Below, one piece after another: positions 52,907-60,815 of a stretch of 64,000 bases of DNA. The notes beneath the pieces were generated by a model. It was not told the origin of the DNA, searched no databases, and worked only from the letters and a program-made list of their open reading frames with translations. The stretch's first letter is position 1. Every line of letters begins with the position of its first letter. The stretch lies in assembly GCA_036557785.1 (NCBI GenBank), contig DATBGZ010000096.1, positions 1 through 64,000 of the forward strand, written 5' to 3'. Origin of the DNA: DATBGZ01 sp036557785 (lineage in GTDB: Bacteria; Actinomycetota; Actinomycetes; Mycobacteriales; Micromonosporaceae). A program made the translations under genes and the position numbers.

Positions 52907-53899
52907 TCAGTCCGTCGGGATGAGCTCGTTCTTCACGTAGTCGGTGAGCCAGGTACGAAACGCCGGGCCGAGGTCGGGCCGGCGGGCCGCCACCTGCACC
53001 ACGGCCTGCAGATAGCCCAGCGGAAGCCCGGTGTCGTAGCGCACGCCCCGGTAGACGATCCCATGCACGGGCACGCCCTCGGCGAGCAGCAGAGCCATGG
53101 CATCGGTCAACTGGATCTCGCCGCCGGCGCCGGGGCCGATGCGGCGGATCGCGTCGAAGATCTCCGGCGGCAGCACGTACCGGCCGACGACGGCGAGATT
53201 GCTCGGTGCATCCTCGCTGCTCGGCTTCTCCACCAGCGCGGTGACCTTGTAGACCTCGCCGAGGCCCTCGTGCGTCCCGATGGCCGAGCGCAGGTCGGGG
53301 GCGGGCGACACGGACGCGACGCCGTACCGGTTGGTCTCGGTCCAGTCCACCTCAAGGAAGGCGAGCACGATGCCACCCGTGCGCTGCTGCAGGTCGAGCA
53401 TCGCGGGCAGCAGCGGCTGGTCCTCCTCGAGGAACTCATCACCGAGCATTACCACGAACGGTTCCCGACCCACGTGCGACTCCCCGTACGAGACGGCGTG
53501 GCCCAGGCCCAGCGGCTCGCCCTGGCGGCAGGTGTAGATCTCGGCGAGCTCGGCCGGGCGACGAATCGCGGCCAGGCGGTCCAGGTCACCCTTGGCCTCG
53601 AGCCGGGCCTCCAGGTACGGCTGACGGTCGAAGTGCTCCACCATGCTGGTCTTGCCGCGTCCGGTCACCAGCAGGATATCGACGATGCCCGCGGCGGCCG
53701 CCTCCTCCACGATGTACTGCAGCACCGGCCGGTCGACGACCGGGAGCAGCTCCTTCGGGACCGCCTTGGTCGCGGGCAGGAATCGGGTCGCGAGACCGGC
53801 CGCGGGGATCACGGCCTTGACCGCGCGGCCCCCCGCAGCCGTACGGGAGTTGCCTGATGGTCGGCTGGTGAGCTTCGCCGCGCTAGCGTCGTCCGGCAT
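52907..53899 (-). CDS. galU: UTP-glucose-1-phosphate uridylyltransferase
   Basis: 330 residues. Makes UDP-glucose from UTP and glucose-1-phosphate; its product is the substrate of the Ugd at the window start. Motifs: VIPAAGLATRFLPATKAVPKE, YIVEEAAAAGI, GLGHAVSYGE, FVVMLGDEF, VVGRYVLPPEIF. ATG 53899 gives about 26 residues before the catalytic core and fits the leaderless-type promoter; the upstream open frame is not used. Confidence 0.95.
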   Translation of the reverse strand: MPDDASAAKLTSRPSGNSRTAAGGRAVKAVIPAAGLATRFLPATKAVPKELLPVVDRPVLQYIVEEAAAAGIVDILLVTGRGKTSMVEHFDRQPYLEARLEAKGDLDRLAAIRRPAELAEIYTCRQGEPLGLGHAVSYGESHVGREPFVVMLGDEFLEEDQPLLPAMLDLQQRTGGIVLAFLEVDWTETNRYGVASVSPAPDLRSAIGTHEGLGEVYKVTALVEKPSSEDAPSNLAVVGRYVLPPEIFDAIRRIGPGAGGEIQLTDAMALLLAEGVPVHGIVYRGVRYDTGLPLGYLQAVVQVAARRPDLGPAFRTWLTDYVKNELIPTD

Positions 53900-53906
53900 G
53901 GACCTC

Positions 53907-53912
53907 AGGCTA
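53907..53912 (-). promoter_or_regulatory. -10 box for leaderless galU
   Basis: Minus strand TAGCCT, 7 bases before ATG 53899. Confidence 0.5.
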
Positions 53913-53942
53913 ACGGTCGTTCGCCGCGGCGGAGGCGATGAG

Positions 53943-55298
53943 TCACCGAAGCGCCCCCAGAGCGACATCGCGGTGTGACGATCCGGTGCCACGGTCCTCC
54001 TGCGGCTGAGTCCCGGCGAGCACGAACGTGTCCCGACCCGCTGCCTTTGCCGCATAGAGGGCCTGATCGGCGGCCTCGAGCAGATCCTCGCCGGTGCGGG
54101 CGTGGCGCGGGAAGACGGCGACCCCCGCCGATACCGTCACCGCGATCGCCTCATCGTCGCGGGCGAACGGGGTGTCCCGGACCGCGTCGCCGATGCGGCG
54201 GGCGGCGGTGAGGCTGCCCGCGATGTCGGTCTCTGGCAGCAGCACGACGAACTCCTCGCCACCCTGACGGAATGCCAGATCCACCTCCCGGATCACGCCG
54301 CGGATCCGTGCGGCCAACTCGACCAGCACCCCGTCACCGACCCGGTGTCCGTGGCTGTCATTGATCTCCTTGAAGTGGTCGAGGTCGAGCGCGAGCACGC
54401 CGAAGGTCCGGCCGAACCGACCAGCGCGCTCGATCTCGCGGTGCAGGTGCTCGGCGAGCGCCCTGCGGTTGCCCAGGCCGGTCAGCGCGTCCGTGACCGA
54501 CAGGCGCTGCGTCTCCTGTAACCCGGCGAGCAGCCCGTCCAGCCGCAGGCCCAACCGGCCGGTCTCGTCCCGGCCCCTGACTGCGGTACGGGCGGTGAGA
54601 TCCCCGGTCGATGCGCGGTCGACCGCGGCGAGCAGGCGCCGCAGCGGCCGGGTCGCGAGGCTCGCCAGCCACCAGCCCAGCAGGGCCGACGCGACCACCG
54701 CGGCGCCCGCCACGACGAGGAGCACCGTGAGCGGCCCGCGGCCGGCAGGGCTCGCCGCGTCCATCCGCAGCCGCAGCGGCATCGTCGCGTCCGACGCGAT
54801 CGGGTTCGAGATCTGCCCGTACGCGCGCGAGCCCGATGCGTCAGCAAGGCTCACGCGTCGCCCCGCGGCTGCGGAGAGCTCGGCGAGGAACGCGTCGTCG
54901 AGTGGCTGCACGGCGTAGGCCTCACCGGTCGCGACCCCGTCGTGGCGGATCTCGACCCGGGCGGCGAGGCCGGTCTGAGCCGCGGCCGGCAGTTCGGCCG
55001 GGTCCACGCCGCAGATCGCCCAGGCGCCGGACGACCCCGCCGGGACGACCGCGAACGACTGCCCTGCCGCGCTGGCCGTCGCCGCGAGGCTCGTGGCGGT
55101 GGCGGAAAGGTCGCGGCAGCGCGCCGCAACGAGGGAACGCACGGCGGTGCCGGCGATCGCGTCGCCCTGGCCCGCGCCGGTCGCGGTGGCGCTCCCCGGA
55201 GTCATGACGCCGAGACCGGCCAGGGCGGCGGCACCGACAAGCGTCGGCGCGAGCAGGATCAGGGTGAACGCCACGGCAAGCCGTCCGCGTAGTGTCAC
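53943..55298 (-). CDS. Membrane-bound diguanylate cyclase (HAMP-GGDEF)
   Basis: 451 residues from GTG 55298 (GGGGAGG upstream). Signal-anchor helix (5-30), an extracytoplasmic sensor region (to about 190), second helix (LTVLLVVAGAAVVASALLGWWL), HAMP (about 210-265), then GGDEF (about 280-435) with intact active site RQGGEEFVVLL, substrate region DLDHFKEINDSHGHRVGD and the start VTDALTGLGNRRAL. It should make cyclic di-GMP. An RxxD inhibitory site is not evident before GGEEF. Confidence 0.93.
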   Translation of the reverse strand: MTLRGRLAVAFTLILLAPTLVGAAALAGLGVMTPGSATATGAGQGDAIAGTAVRSLVAARCRDLSATATSLAATASAAGQSFAVVPAGSSGAWAICGVDPAELPAAAQTGLAARVEIRHDGVATGEAYAVQPLDDAFLAELSAAAGRRVSLADASGSRAYGQISNPIASDATMPLRLRMDAASPAGRGPLTVLLVVAGAAVVASALLGWWLASLATRPLRRLLAAVDRASTGDLTARTAVRGRDETGRLGLRLDGLLAGLQETQRLSVTDALTGLGNRRALAEHLHREIERAGRFGRTFGVLALDLDHFKEINDSHGHRVGDGVLVELAARIRGVIREVDLAFRQGGEEFVVLLPETDIAGSLTAARRIGDAVRDTPFARDDEAIAVTVSAGVAVFPRHARTGEDLLEAADQALYAAKAAGRDTFVLAGTQPQEDRGTGSSHRDVALGALR

Positions 55299-55468
55299 CG
55301 TGCCTCCCCAAGGCTAGTGAGCGCACCGCCGATCACGGCGCGGTCCGAGCCTGCCCCTGCGAGAAGCTCCCTCGGGGCGATGCAATTCGTAACGCTCTGA
55401 TGACCGACTGTTATTACCAACCGCCCAAGCCTTCGCCTGGACGCGGCTTATGGAGGAGTTGTCCGAGA

Positions 55469-56080
55469 TTGCCAGAAGACCTCCGAGCCGAGGAGCATCC
55501 CGCGTCGGGCAAGCGTGTGATCCGGGAGGCGGTGTTGGCCGCGCGGTCGGCGCTCTCCGATGCGGACCGGGCGACCGCAAACGCCACGCTCGTGGCGGCC
55601 GCTGCAGACCTGGCCCGCGGGCGATCGTGTGTGGCCGGATACGCGCCGCTGCCCGACGAGCCCGGCGGATCGGGCCTGCCCGCGGCACTGGCAGCGGTAC
55701 TCCCGCCGTACGGGCTCATCCTGCCCGCGCTGCAAACCGACCGGGACCTTGACTGGGTCGCCTACGACGGGACTCTGGGGGCTGGCGCGGTGCTGCGGGT
55801 GCTGCGGGAACCCCCGGGACCACGCCTGGGGCCCGAGGCAATCAGCAGGGCCGATCTCGTGTTCGTGCCAGCGCTGGCCGTGGACCCGACCGGGGGCAGG
55901 CTCGGGCGGGGTGGCGGTTCGTACGACCGGGCGCTGACCCGGGTACGGCCGGGGGTCGCGGTGGTCGCCCTGCTCTACCCGGGCGAGGTGGTGCCGGCGG
56001 TGCCGATGCAGCCGCACGACCGGCCCGTGACAGCGGTGCTGACCCCGGACGGCCTCGTCGAGGTCGGCGGGCACGACTAG
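55469..56080 (+). CDS. 5-formyltetrahydrofolate cyclo-ligase
   Basis: 203 residues from TTG 55469, chosen because GGAGGAG lies 10 bases upstream and the frame has no better start. It converts 5-formyl-THF to methenyl-THF with ATP. The C-terminal hallmark DLVFVPALAVDPTGGRLGRGGGSYDR and the N-terminal KRVIREAVLAARSALS are typical. Confidence 0.92.
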   Translation: MPEDLRAEEHPASGKRVIREAVLAARSALSDADRATANATLVAAAADLARGRSCVAGYAPLPDEPGGSGLPAALAAVLPPYGLILPALQTDRDLDWVAYDGTLGAGAVLRVLREPPGPRLGPEAISRADLVFVPALAVDPTGGRLGRGGGSYDRALTRVRPGVAVVALLYPGEVVPAVPMQPHDRPVTAVLTPDGLVEVGGHD

Positions 56081-56092
56081 TATTCACTGGCG

Positions 56093-56121
56093 ACTGGCAC
56101 TCGCGCCGGTTGAGTGCCAGT
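56093..56121 (+). promoter_or_regulatory. CIRCE element (HrcA operator)
   Basis: ACTGGCACTC, 9 bases, GAGTGCCAGT: perfect 10-bp arms with exactly the 9-base spacer of CIRCE (consensus TTAGCACTC-N9-GAGTGCTAA). TAGTAT at 56078-56083 is a possible -10, putting the element in the leader of the FmdB gene. Confidence 0.85.
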
Positions 56122-56158
56122 CCCGATCGCGAGACATGACGGTGCCAGGAGGCTGCAC

Positions 56159-56641
56159 GTGCCCACCTACCAGTACGCCTGTACCACCTGTGGTCACCAG
56201 CTCGAGGCGGTGCAGTCCTTTTCGGACTCTCCGCTGACGGTCTGCCCCGAGTGCGACGGCCGCCTGCGCAAGGTGTTCTCTTCGGTGGGGATCGTCTTCA
56301 AGGGCTCCGGGTTCTACCGGACCGACTCCCGGGCCAGCTCCGCGTCGGCCGACGGCGATGGATCGAAGGCCGACGCCGCGGCGAGCACGTCCGGGGGCTC
56401 GTCCGCGGAGAACTCGTCCGCGGCAGGCTCGTCCGCGGGGGGCGCGACCTCAGGCGGCTCGCCGTCCGGCGGCTCGTCATCGGGCGGCTCGTCGTCGGGC
56501 GGCTCGTCGTCGGGCGGTGAGTCCGGCAAAGGCGGTGCGGCACCGTCGAAGGGCAGCGGCTCGAGCGGGCCATCGGCGGCGTCGGGCTCGTCCAGCACCT
56601 CGGGCAGCGGCACGAAGTCGACCACCTCCGTCGCGCCCTGA
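56159..56641 (+). CDS. FmdB-family zinc-ribbon protein with Ser/Gly-rich tail
   Basis: 160 residues from GTG 56159, with AGGAGG upstream. Residues 1-45 are the FmdB/CxxC regulatory zinc ribbon: MPTYQYACTTCGHQLEAVQSF and VCPECDGRLRKVFSSVGIVFKGSGFY. The rest is low-complexity Ser/Gly with five-residue repeats (SGGSS). The family is found across bacteria with no firm role. The CIRCE element just upstream implies heat-shock control by HrcA. Confidence 0.93.
   Translation: MPTYQYACTTCGHQLEAVQSFSDSPLTVCPECDGRLRKVFSSVGIVFKGSGFYRTDSRASSASADGDGSKADAAASTSGGSSAENSSAAGSSAGGATSGGSPSGGSSSGGSSSGGSSSGGESGKGGAAPSKGSGSSGPSAASGSSSTSGSGTKSTTSVAP
56453..56520 (+). repeat. 15-bp in-frame tandem repeat
   Basis: Units near GGCGGCTCGTCGTCG begin at 56453, 56468, 56483 and 56498, with a partial one at 56513. 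They encode GGSxS repeats in the FmdB tail; such tracts vary in copy number. Confidence 0.85.
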
Positions 56642-56653
56642 CGACCCTGCGGG

Positions 56654-56842
56654 TCACTGCCAGTGCGGGGGACGCTCAGCGAGCAGGCGCGCGTCGTTGT
56701 CGCCTCGCGGCTCGCCCCATCCGGCGTCGGTGTCGTCGAGCGTCGCGGTCGGCAGCACGGGCTCGTCGTCCACCCACGGCCCGCCGTCGTCAGAGAGGTC
56801 GACCACGCGGTCCCCGTCGTCGGTCGTGCCCACGCCGCTCAC
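56654..56842 (-). CDS. Small conserved actinobacterial protein
   Basis: 62 residues, acidic, from GTG 56842. It contains TLDDTDAGWGEPRGDNDARLL and ends in ERPPHWQ. I recall short acidic actinobacterial proteins with DDTDxGWGE and a terminal RPPHW; function unknown. TAGGCT lies 8 bases before the start. It converges on the FmdB gene. Confidence 0.75.
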   Translation of the reverse strand: MSGVGTTDDGDRVVDLSDDGGPWVDDEPVLPTATLDDTDAGWGEPRGDNDARLLAERPPHWQ

Positions 56843-56850
56843 GGTCGCCG

Positions 56851-56856
56851 AGCCTA
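56851..56856 (-). promoter_or_regulatory. -10 box for small conserved protein
   Basis: Minus strand TAGGCT, 8 bases before GTG 56842; leaderless-type. Confidence 0.4.
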
Positions 56857-57027
56857 ACCCGCGCTCACGCCATTCTGCGAAGGTCGGATCCTCGTGTTGG
56901 CCCGCACACTCTGTGCGATCAGGCCACTGCTACGCGTGCCTGAATCGCCTGGTGTGCGCGGCGGCCTTCGACCCGTGCACGCCAACGAGCGGACACGCGC
57001 GATGGACCGGCAAGGGGGAGACCACGC

Positions 57028-58446
57028 ATGATCGGCGAACTGCACGACCTGGCACTCGGACCCGTGAGCCCTGTGGCAGCTATGCTCCTGGCGACGCTCG
57101 GCTGCCTGCTCGGGATCATCCTCGCCACCCGGGCGCGGCGGTACGGCGGATGGCGGCGGGCGCGGTTCCTGGCATACGCGCTGGTCTGCGTGGCCGTGCC
57201 CGGGATCTGGCAGCCCGCGCTGGTCGGGGTGCTCGGGCTGCGCGTCGACGGCTCGGTCATCCGGCTTGCCCCGGTGGCGCTCGCGGAGAGCCTCGCCGTC
57301 ACGCTCATCGCCACCGCTGTGGCCCTGCTGCTGATCTGCTATGGCCGCAACGGGTTGCGACTCGTCGCGGCGGGTGTGCCGCTCGCCGTTGCCATCATCG
57401 GTTGCGAATATCTCATGATGCGGTCGCTCACCACGGGCGGACAGTTCGCCTACGACCCACCGCGGGCGGCCGCGGCCGTGGGGATCGCCGCCGCGGCCGG
57501 CGCCGGCCTGACCTGCTGGCTCGGCGCGACTCGTTCCGTCCGGTCCGCGGCGGCCGGGGCCGTGCTGGTCGGCCTGGCGCTGACCGCGCTGCACCTGATC
57601 GCGGCGTCGGCGCTCGGGGTACAGCCGCCCGGCGGTGGCCCGATCCCAGCCGATCAGGTCACCGGCCTGGACCTGATGGCGACGGGGTTGAGCAGCGTGG
57701 TGCTCACCACGGTGCTCACCGCGATGCTCGGGTACTTCAGCGTGGGCACAGCGACCGGTCGTGACCTGCGCCTGATCTTCGACCCGAACGCTGGCACCGA
57801 CCAGATCGACCCCTGGTTCGTCGACCAGGTCCGGTCGCGGGTGGCGTTGAGCTCGACCTCGCTCGCGCACGCCCCTGGCTGGAGCACCGACGTCTGGGCC
57901 GAGCGCACCGTGGCCGTGCGCTCGATCCCCCTGCTTGGCGGCGCCGTCGCCTCCGCGTTCGCCCGCGCCCGCACCGACCTGCCGCTCGACGAACCGGTCC
58001 AGGAGCAGACGCCGGTGCGCATCACGCCCACGTGGCGACCCGTGCCTGGCTGGGGCGTGCCCGCGGCAGCGGGCCCAGCGCCGAGCCCGGAACCCGCCTC
58101 GCCTGCGGTCGACGCCGACGGCACTGACGGTGATTCCGCCACCGTGGGCGCCGCCACCACCACCACAGACGCCACCGTCCCTGACGAACAGCCGCCCCGC
58201 CGCACCCCACGGCCGACGAGTCGGTGGGACGAGCGCGACCGGGACCACCGCGAACCGGTGGAGCGCAACGAGAACCGTGTCACGGGACGTGGTCGGGCCA
58301 CCAACAGCCGCCAGGGCAGCGTGCCCACCCGCTCGCCGGCCGGAGTCCCGCACCTGGTGCCCGCGGCCGGAGCCGACGCGGACGAGAGCGGTACTGCCCG
58401 CGTCAATGGCTCGGCACCGCTACCGCGGCGCAACGCCCGGTCCTGA
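57028..58446 (+). CDS. MHYT-like membrane protein with degenerate sensor motifs
   Basis: 472 residues; AAGGGGGAG precedes ATG 57028. Residues 1-250 form seven membrane helices with the layout of actinobacterial MHYT proteins (LGPVSPVAAMLLATLGCLLGI start; WRRARFLAYALVCVAVPGIW). In the family each of three helices bears Met-His-x-x. Here they read GIWQPALVG, GCEYLMMRS and ALHLIAAS, so only one His remains. The C-terminal 220 residues are hydrophilic, Pro/Arg/Thr-rich and disordered. Metal or gas sensing is probably lost. Confidence 0.75.
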   Translation: MIGELHDLALGPVSPVAAMLLATLGCLLGIILATRARRYGGWRRARFLAYALVCVAVPGIWQPALVGVLGLRVDGSVIRLAPVALAESLAVTLIATAVALLLICYGRNGLRLVAAGVPLAVAIIGCEYLMMRSLTTGGQFAYDPPRAAAAVGIAAAAGAGLTCWLGATRSVRSAAAGAVLVGLALTALHLIAASALGVQPPGGGPIPADQVTGLDLMATGLSSVVLTTVLTAMLGYFSVGTATGRDLRLIFDPNAGTDQIDPWFVDQVRSRVALSSTSLAHAPGWSTDVWAERTVAVRSIPLLGGAVASAFARARTDLPLDEPVQEQTPVRITPTWRPVPGWGVPAAAGPAPSPEPASPAVDADGTDGDSATVGAATTTTDATVPDEQPPRRTPRPTSRWDERDRDHREPVERNENRVTGRGRATNSRQGSVPTRSPAGVPHLVPAAGADADESGTARVNGSAPLPRRNARS

Positions 58447-58457
58447 CGCGGGGTGTA

Positions 58458-59516
58458 CTAACGCATCGATATGTGGACGTGGTTCTTATGCTCAGTAGCC
58501 ACGTCACCGTATTCGCGATAGGCGTGCCAGCCATCGGCAGGTGTCCAGATCTGCTGGTACCAGATGACGTAGAGGACGCCGAGAGCGTCGGCGTTCGCCA
58601 CGGCCCACGCAGCAAGCTTGCTGCCATACTCCTTCGCGTCGCCGGTCGCCGCCTTGCCGACGAAGCCGCTGTCCTTGAAGACCGAGAAGTCGCAGGCCCG
58701 GCCCTTCGGATGCTCGTAGAGCGTGCCGGGGCGCCAACACGAGACGAAGCGGGTGAACCCCGCGTTCTTGGCCTCCTGGAGCATGTGCCAGGTCCGGAAC
58801 GTGATCTTTCCGCCGGTGGTCGGATCGGGGATGTTCTGGGCCTCCGCCGGGAAGCTGCCATCGGGATTGCGCGGGGCCGGCTGAGCCATCGTGACCGGAC
58901 CGGTGTACTGGACATCGGGCGGCATGATGTCGAGCACCGCGAGCGCCTTCTCCAACTGGCGCTTCTGGTCGTCGAGCGCCTTCTCCTGCGCGGCCTGGAT
59001 GTCCAGCTCCGCGTCGAGCAACTTCTGCTGCTGCTCCGACTCGTCCTTGAGCTGCCGGTACTCGTGGATGTACGAGTCGTCGTGCCAGGTGAGGTACTGC
59101 CCGACGGCCGCGCCATCGAGCATGTCGTCGGTGAGCCCCTGTCCGTTGATCAGGCCATTGACGAACCCGAAGTTGCCGCCCTCGTAGCGGGCCGCCGCGA
59201 CCTTTCCGATCTTTGAGGAGAGGCTGGCCAACGCGGCCTTCGCGACCTTGAGGTTGTCGCTGATCTCCTTTTGCCGCGCCTGGGACGAGGCGAGCACGGC
59301 CCGCGCGTCGTAGTAGCCACGGGAGACGGCCTCGAGCGTGTCCAACACGGACTGTGGCAGGTCGCCGTCGGGATCGTCGTTCTCAGCACTGGCCACCCCG
59401 GGCAGCCCGAACAGGGCGAGCAGGACAATGAGCACGCCCGTGCCGAGCACGGTCAGGCGGCGGCGCGGCGACCAGCGCCGGGTCGGGCCTTGTCCAACGT
59501 GGGTACTGCCTGGCAT
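58458..59516 (-). CDS. Secreted coiled-coil protein with M15-like peptidase domain
   Basis: 352 residues from ATG 59516 (GTG 59519 is adjacent). Arg-rich start and Sec signal (VLGTGVLIVLLALFGLPGVASA), a coiled coil (about 60-190: ASSQARQKEISDNLKVAKAAL; DESEQQQKLLDAELDIQ), then a C-terminal domain with zinc ligands HPKGRACDF (His, Asp) and NHVHIS, as in M15/VanY-like peptidases and the ARB_07466-like domain. Likely a peptidoglycan enzyme or wall-hydrolase regulator with a NlpC/RipA-type coiled coil. Confidence 0.85.
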   Translation of the reverse strand: MPGSTHVGQGPTRRWSPRRRLTVLGTGVLIVLLALFGLPGVASAENDDPDGDLPQSVLDTLEAVSRGYYDARAVLASSQARQKEISDNLKVAKAALASLSSKIGKVAAARYEGGNFGFVNGLINGQGLTDDMLDGAAVGQYLTWHDDSYIHEYRQLKDESEQQQKLLDAELDIQAAQEKALDDQKRQLEKALAVLDIMPPDVQYTGPVTMAQPAPRNPDGSFPAEAQNIPDPTTGGKITFRTWHMLQEAKNAGFTRFVSCWRPGTLYEHPKGRACDFSVFKDSGFVGKAATGDAKEYGSKLAAWAVANADALGVLYVIWYQQIWTPADGWHAYREYGDVATEHKNHVHISMR

Positions 59517-59645
59517 CACGATGGGAAACCCTCCCGCGGGGACCGCCGTCGACGCTCGGTGCGGCGCCGTTGGGGGCGGCGATCCGCCGGACAGACTACA
59601 CAACCGGGGGCGCGTGCACCCTCCATGCACGCCCCGCTCGCGCGG

Positions 59646-60752
59646 CTACAACTGCGGACGGATTGTCATCGTCGGCGCGTCGCCCATGACGCTGCCCTGC
59701 CCACCGAGCAGCCCGGCCGGGATGCGGTCGGCGCGGGCCAGCACCACCCCGGTGTGCAGTTCGAGCGTGTCGCCGGGGCCGAGCAGGTGTGGGGCGCCGC
59801 CCTTGAGGTGCACCTGCTGCGCCGAGCCGTACGGCCCGTACCCGCCGGCTGCCGCGCCCGTCTTGTGCACGAGCGTCCCATTGGTCGACAGATCGGCGGC
59901 GTAACACCCGTCATCGAGCAACTCGAGCCGCACGTGGTTGCGGCTGACCATCTGTGCCACGGGGCCATCGAGGAAGCCGCCGATAGCGATGCCAGTCGGA
60001 TCGTCCGGCGCGCGTCCCACGACCACCGGGCGTCCGGTTCGCACCACGAACCGTTCCCGTACCGCGCCGTCGACGATGAGGACCATGGTCAGCGACGGCG
60101 GCCGCGGACCGGCGTTGGTCAGTGGCTCATCGTGCCGGGGACAGACCGGCACCCCTGCCCTCATCCGGGGCACGGCCTGCGCGTGGCCGCGGCGGTCGCC
60201 GAAGAGCGGGCAGTCCCGGCGTACGCACGTCCACACCCGGCCCAGTAGCGCGGCCCGGCCCTCTACGGCCGGCAGCGGCTGCCCGCCGATGATCCGTGCC
60301 CCGCCCTCGGCAGGGACGAGATGCAGCACCCGCTCGGGCACCCCGCGCAACCACGGGTACCGCCGTTCCAGACCAGGGAACCCGTCGATGGTGACGACCG
60401 GCAGGCCTGTGATGTCGGCGACCTCCGGCACCCGGTCGCCCATGAACGGGACGACTTCGATCACGCCGTCGCCGGACCAGCGGCCCAGCACCATGCGCTC
60501 CTTCGACGTGAGGTCGGCGTCCGTGAGCAGCTCACGGCTGGTCACGGGGTACACCATGACGGCGTCCTCGCCGAGATGGCGCGAGAGCGCGTCGATGAGC
60601 AGGCCTGCGCGCAGCAGGCTCACCGGCCGACCGCCGTCGAGCGCGCCGTACCAGGCCACGTGACCCAGGTCGACCACAGCCTGCGCGAGCGACGACTCGG
60701 TCGTGAGGTGGCGCTCGATGACATCCAGCACCTGGGTGACCTCGAACCGCAT
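59646..60752 (-). CDS. FHA-domain protein with an N-terminal conserved region
   Basis: 368 residues from ATG 60752 with GGGGGAGGG upstream. Residues 1-180 form a domain I do not recognise (starts RFEVTQVLDVIERHLTT). A four-Cys/His segment (TCVRRDCPLF ... PVCPRHDEPL, about 190-225) suggests a zinc site. Residues about 245-345 are an FHA domain with VVVGR, SRNHVRLE and DLSTNGT, which binds phosphothreonine. It is a probable partner of a Ser/Thr kinase outside the window. Confidence 0.88.
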   Translation of the reverse strand: MRFEVTQVLDVIERHLTTESSLAQAVVDLGHVAWYGALDGGRPVSLLRAGLLIDALSRHLGEDAVMVYPVTSRELLTDADLTSKERMVLGRWSGDGVIEVVPFMGDRVPEVADITGLPVVTIDGFPGLERRYPWLRGVPERVLHLVPAEGGARIIGGQPLPAVEGRAALLGRVWTCVRRDCPLFGDRRGHAQAVPRMRAGVPVCPRHDEPLTNAGPRPPSLTMVLIVDGAVRERFVVRTGRPVVVGRAPDDPTGIAIGGFLDGPVAQMVSRNHVRLELLDDGCYAADLSTNGTLVHKTGAAAGGYGPYGSAQQVHLKGGAPHLLGPGDTLELHTGVVLARADRIPAGLLGGQGSVMGDAPTMTIRPQL

Positions 60753-60815
60753 GTGCCCTCCCCCTTCGCAGGACACAGTAGTGCGCGCGGCCACGAGCCC
60801 CCAGGGTTGACACCG

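Noticed and set aside
56453..56520. Short repeats as a regulatory array
   Set aside because: In frame and coding for Gly/Ser repeats in the FmdB tail; a low-complexity coding repeat.
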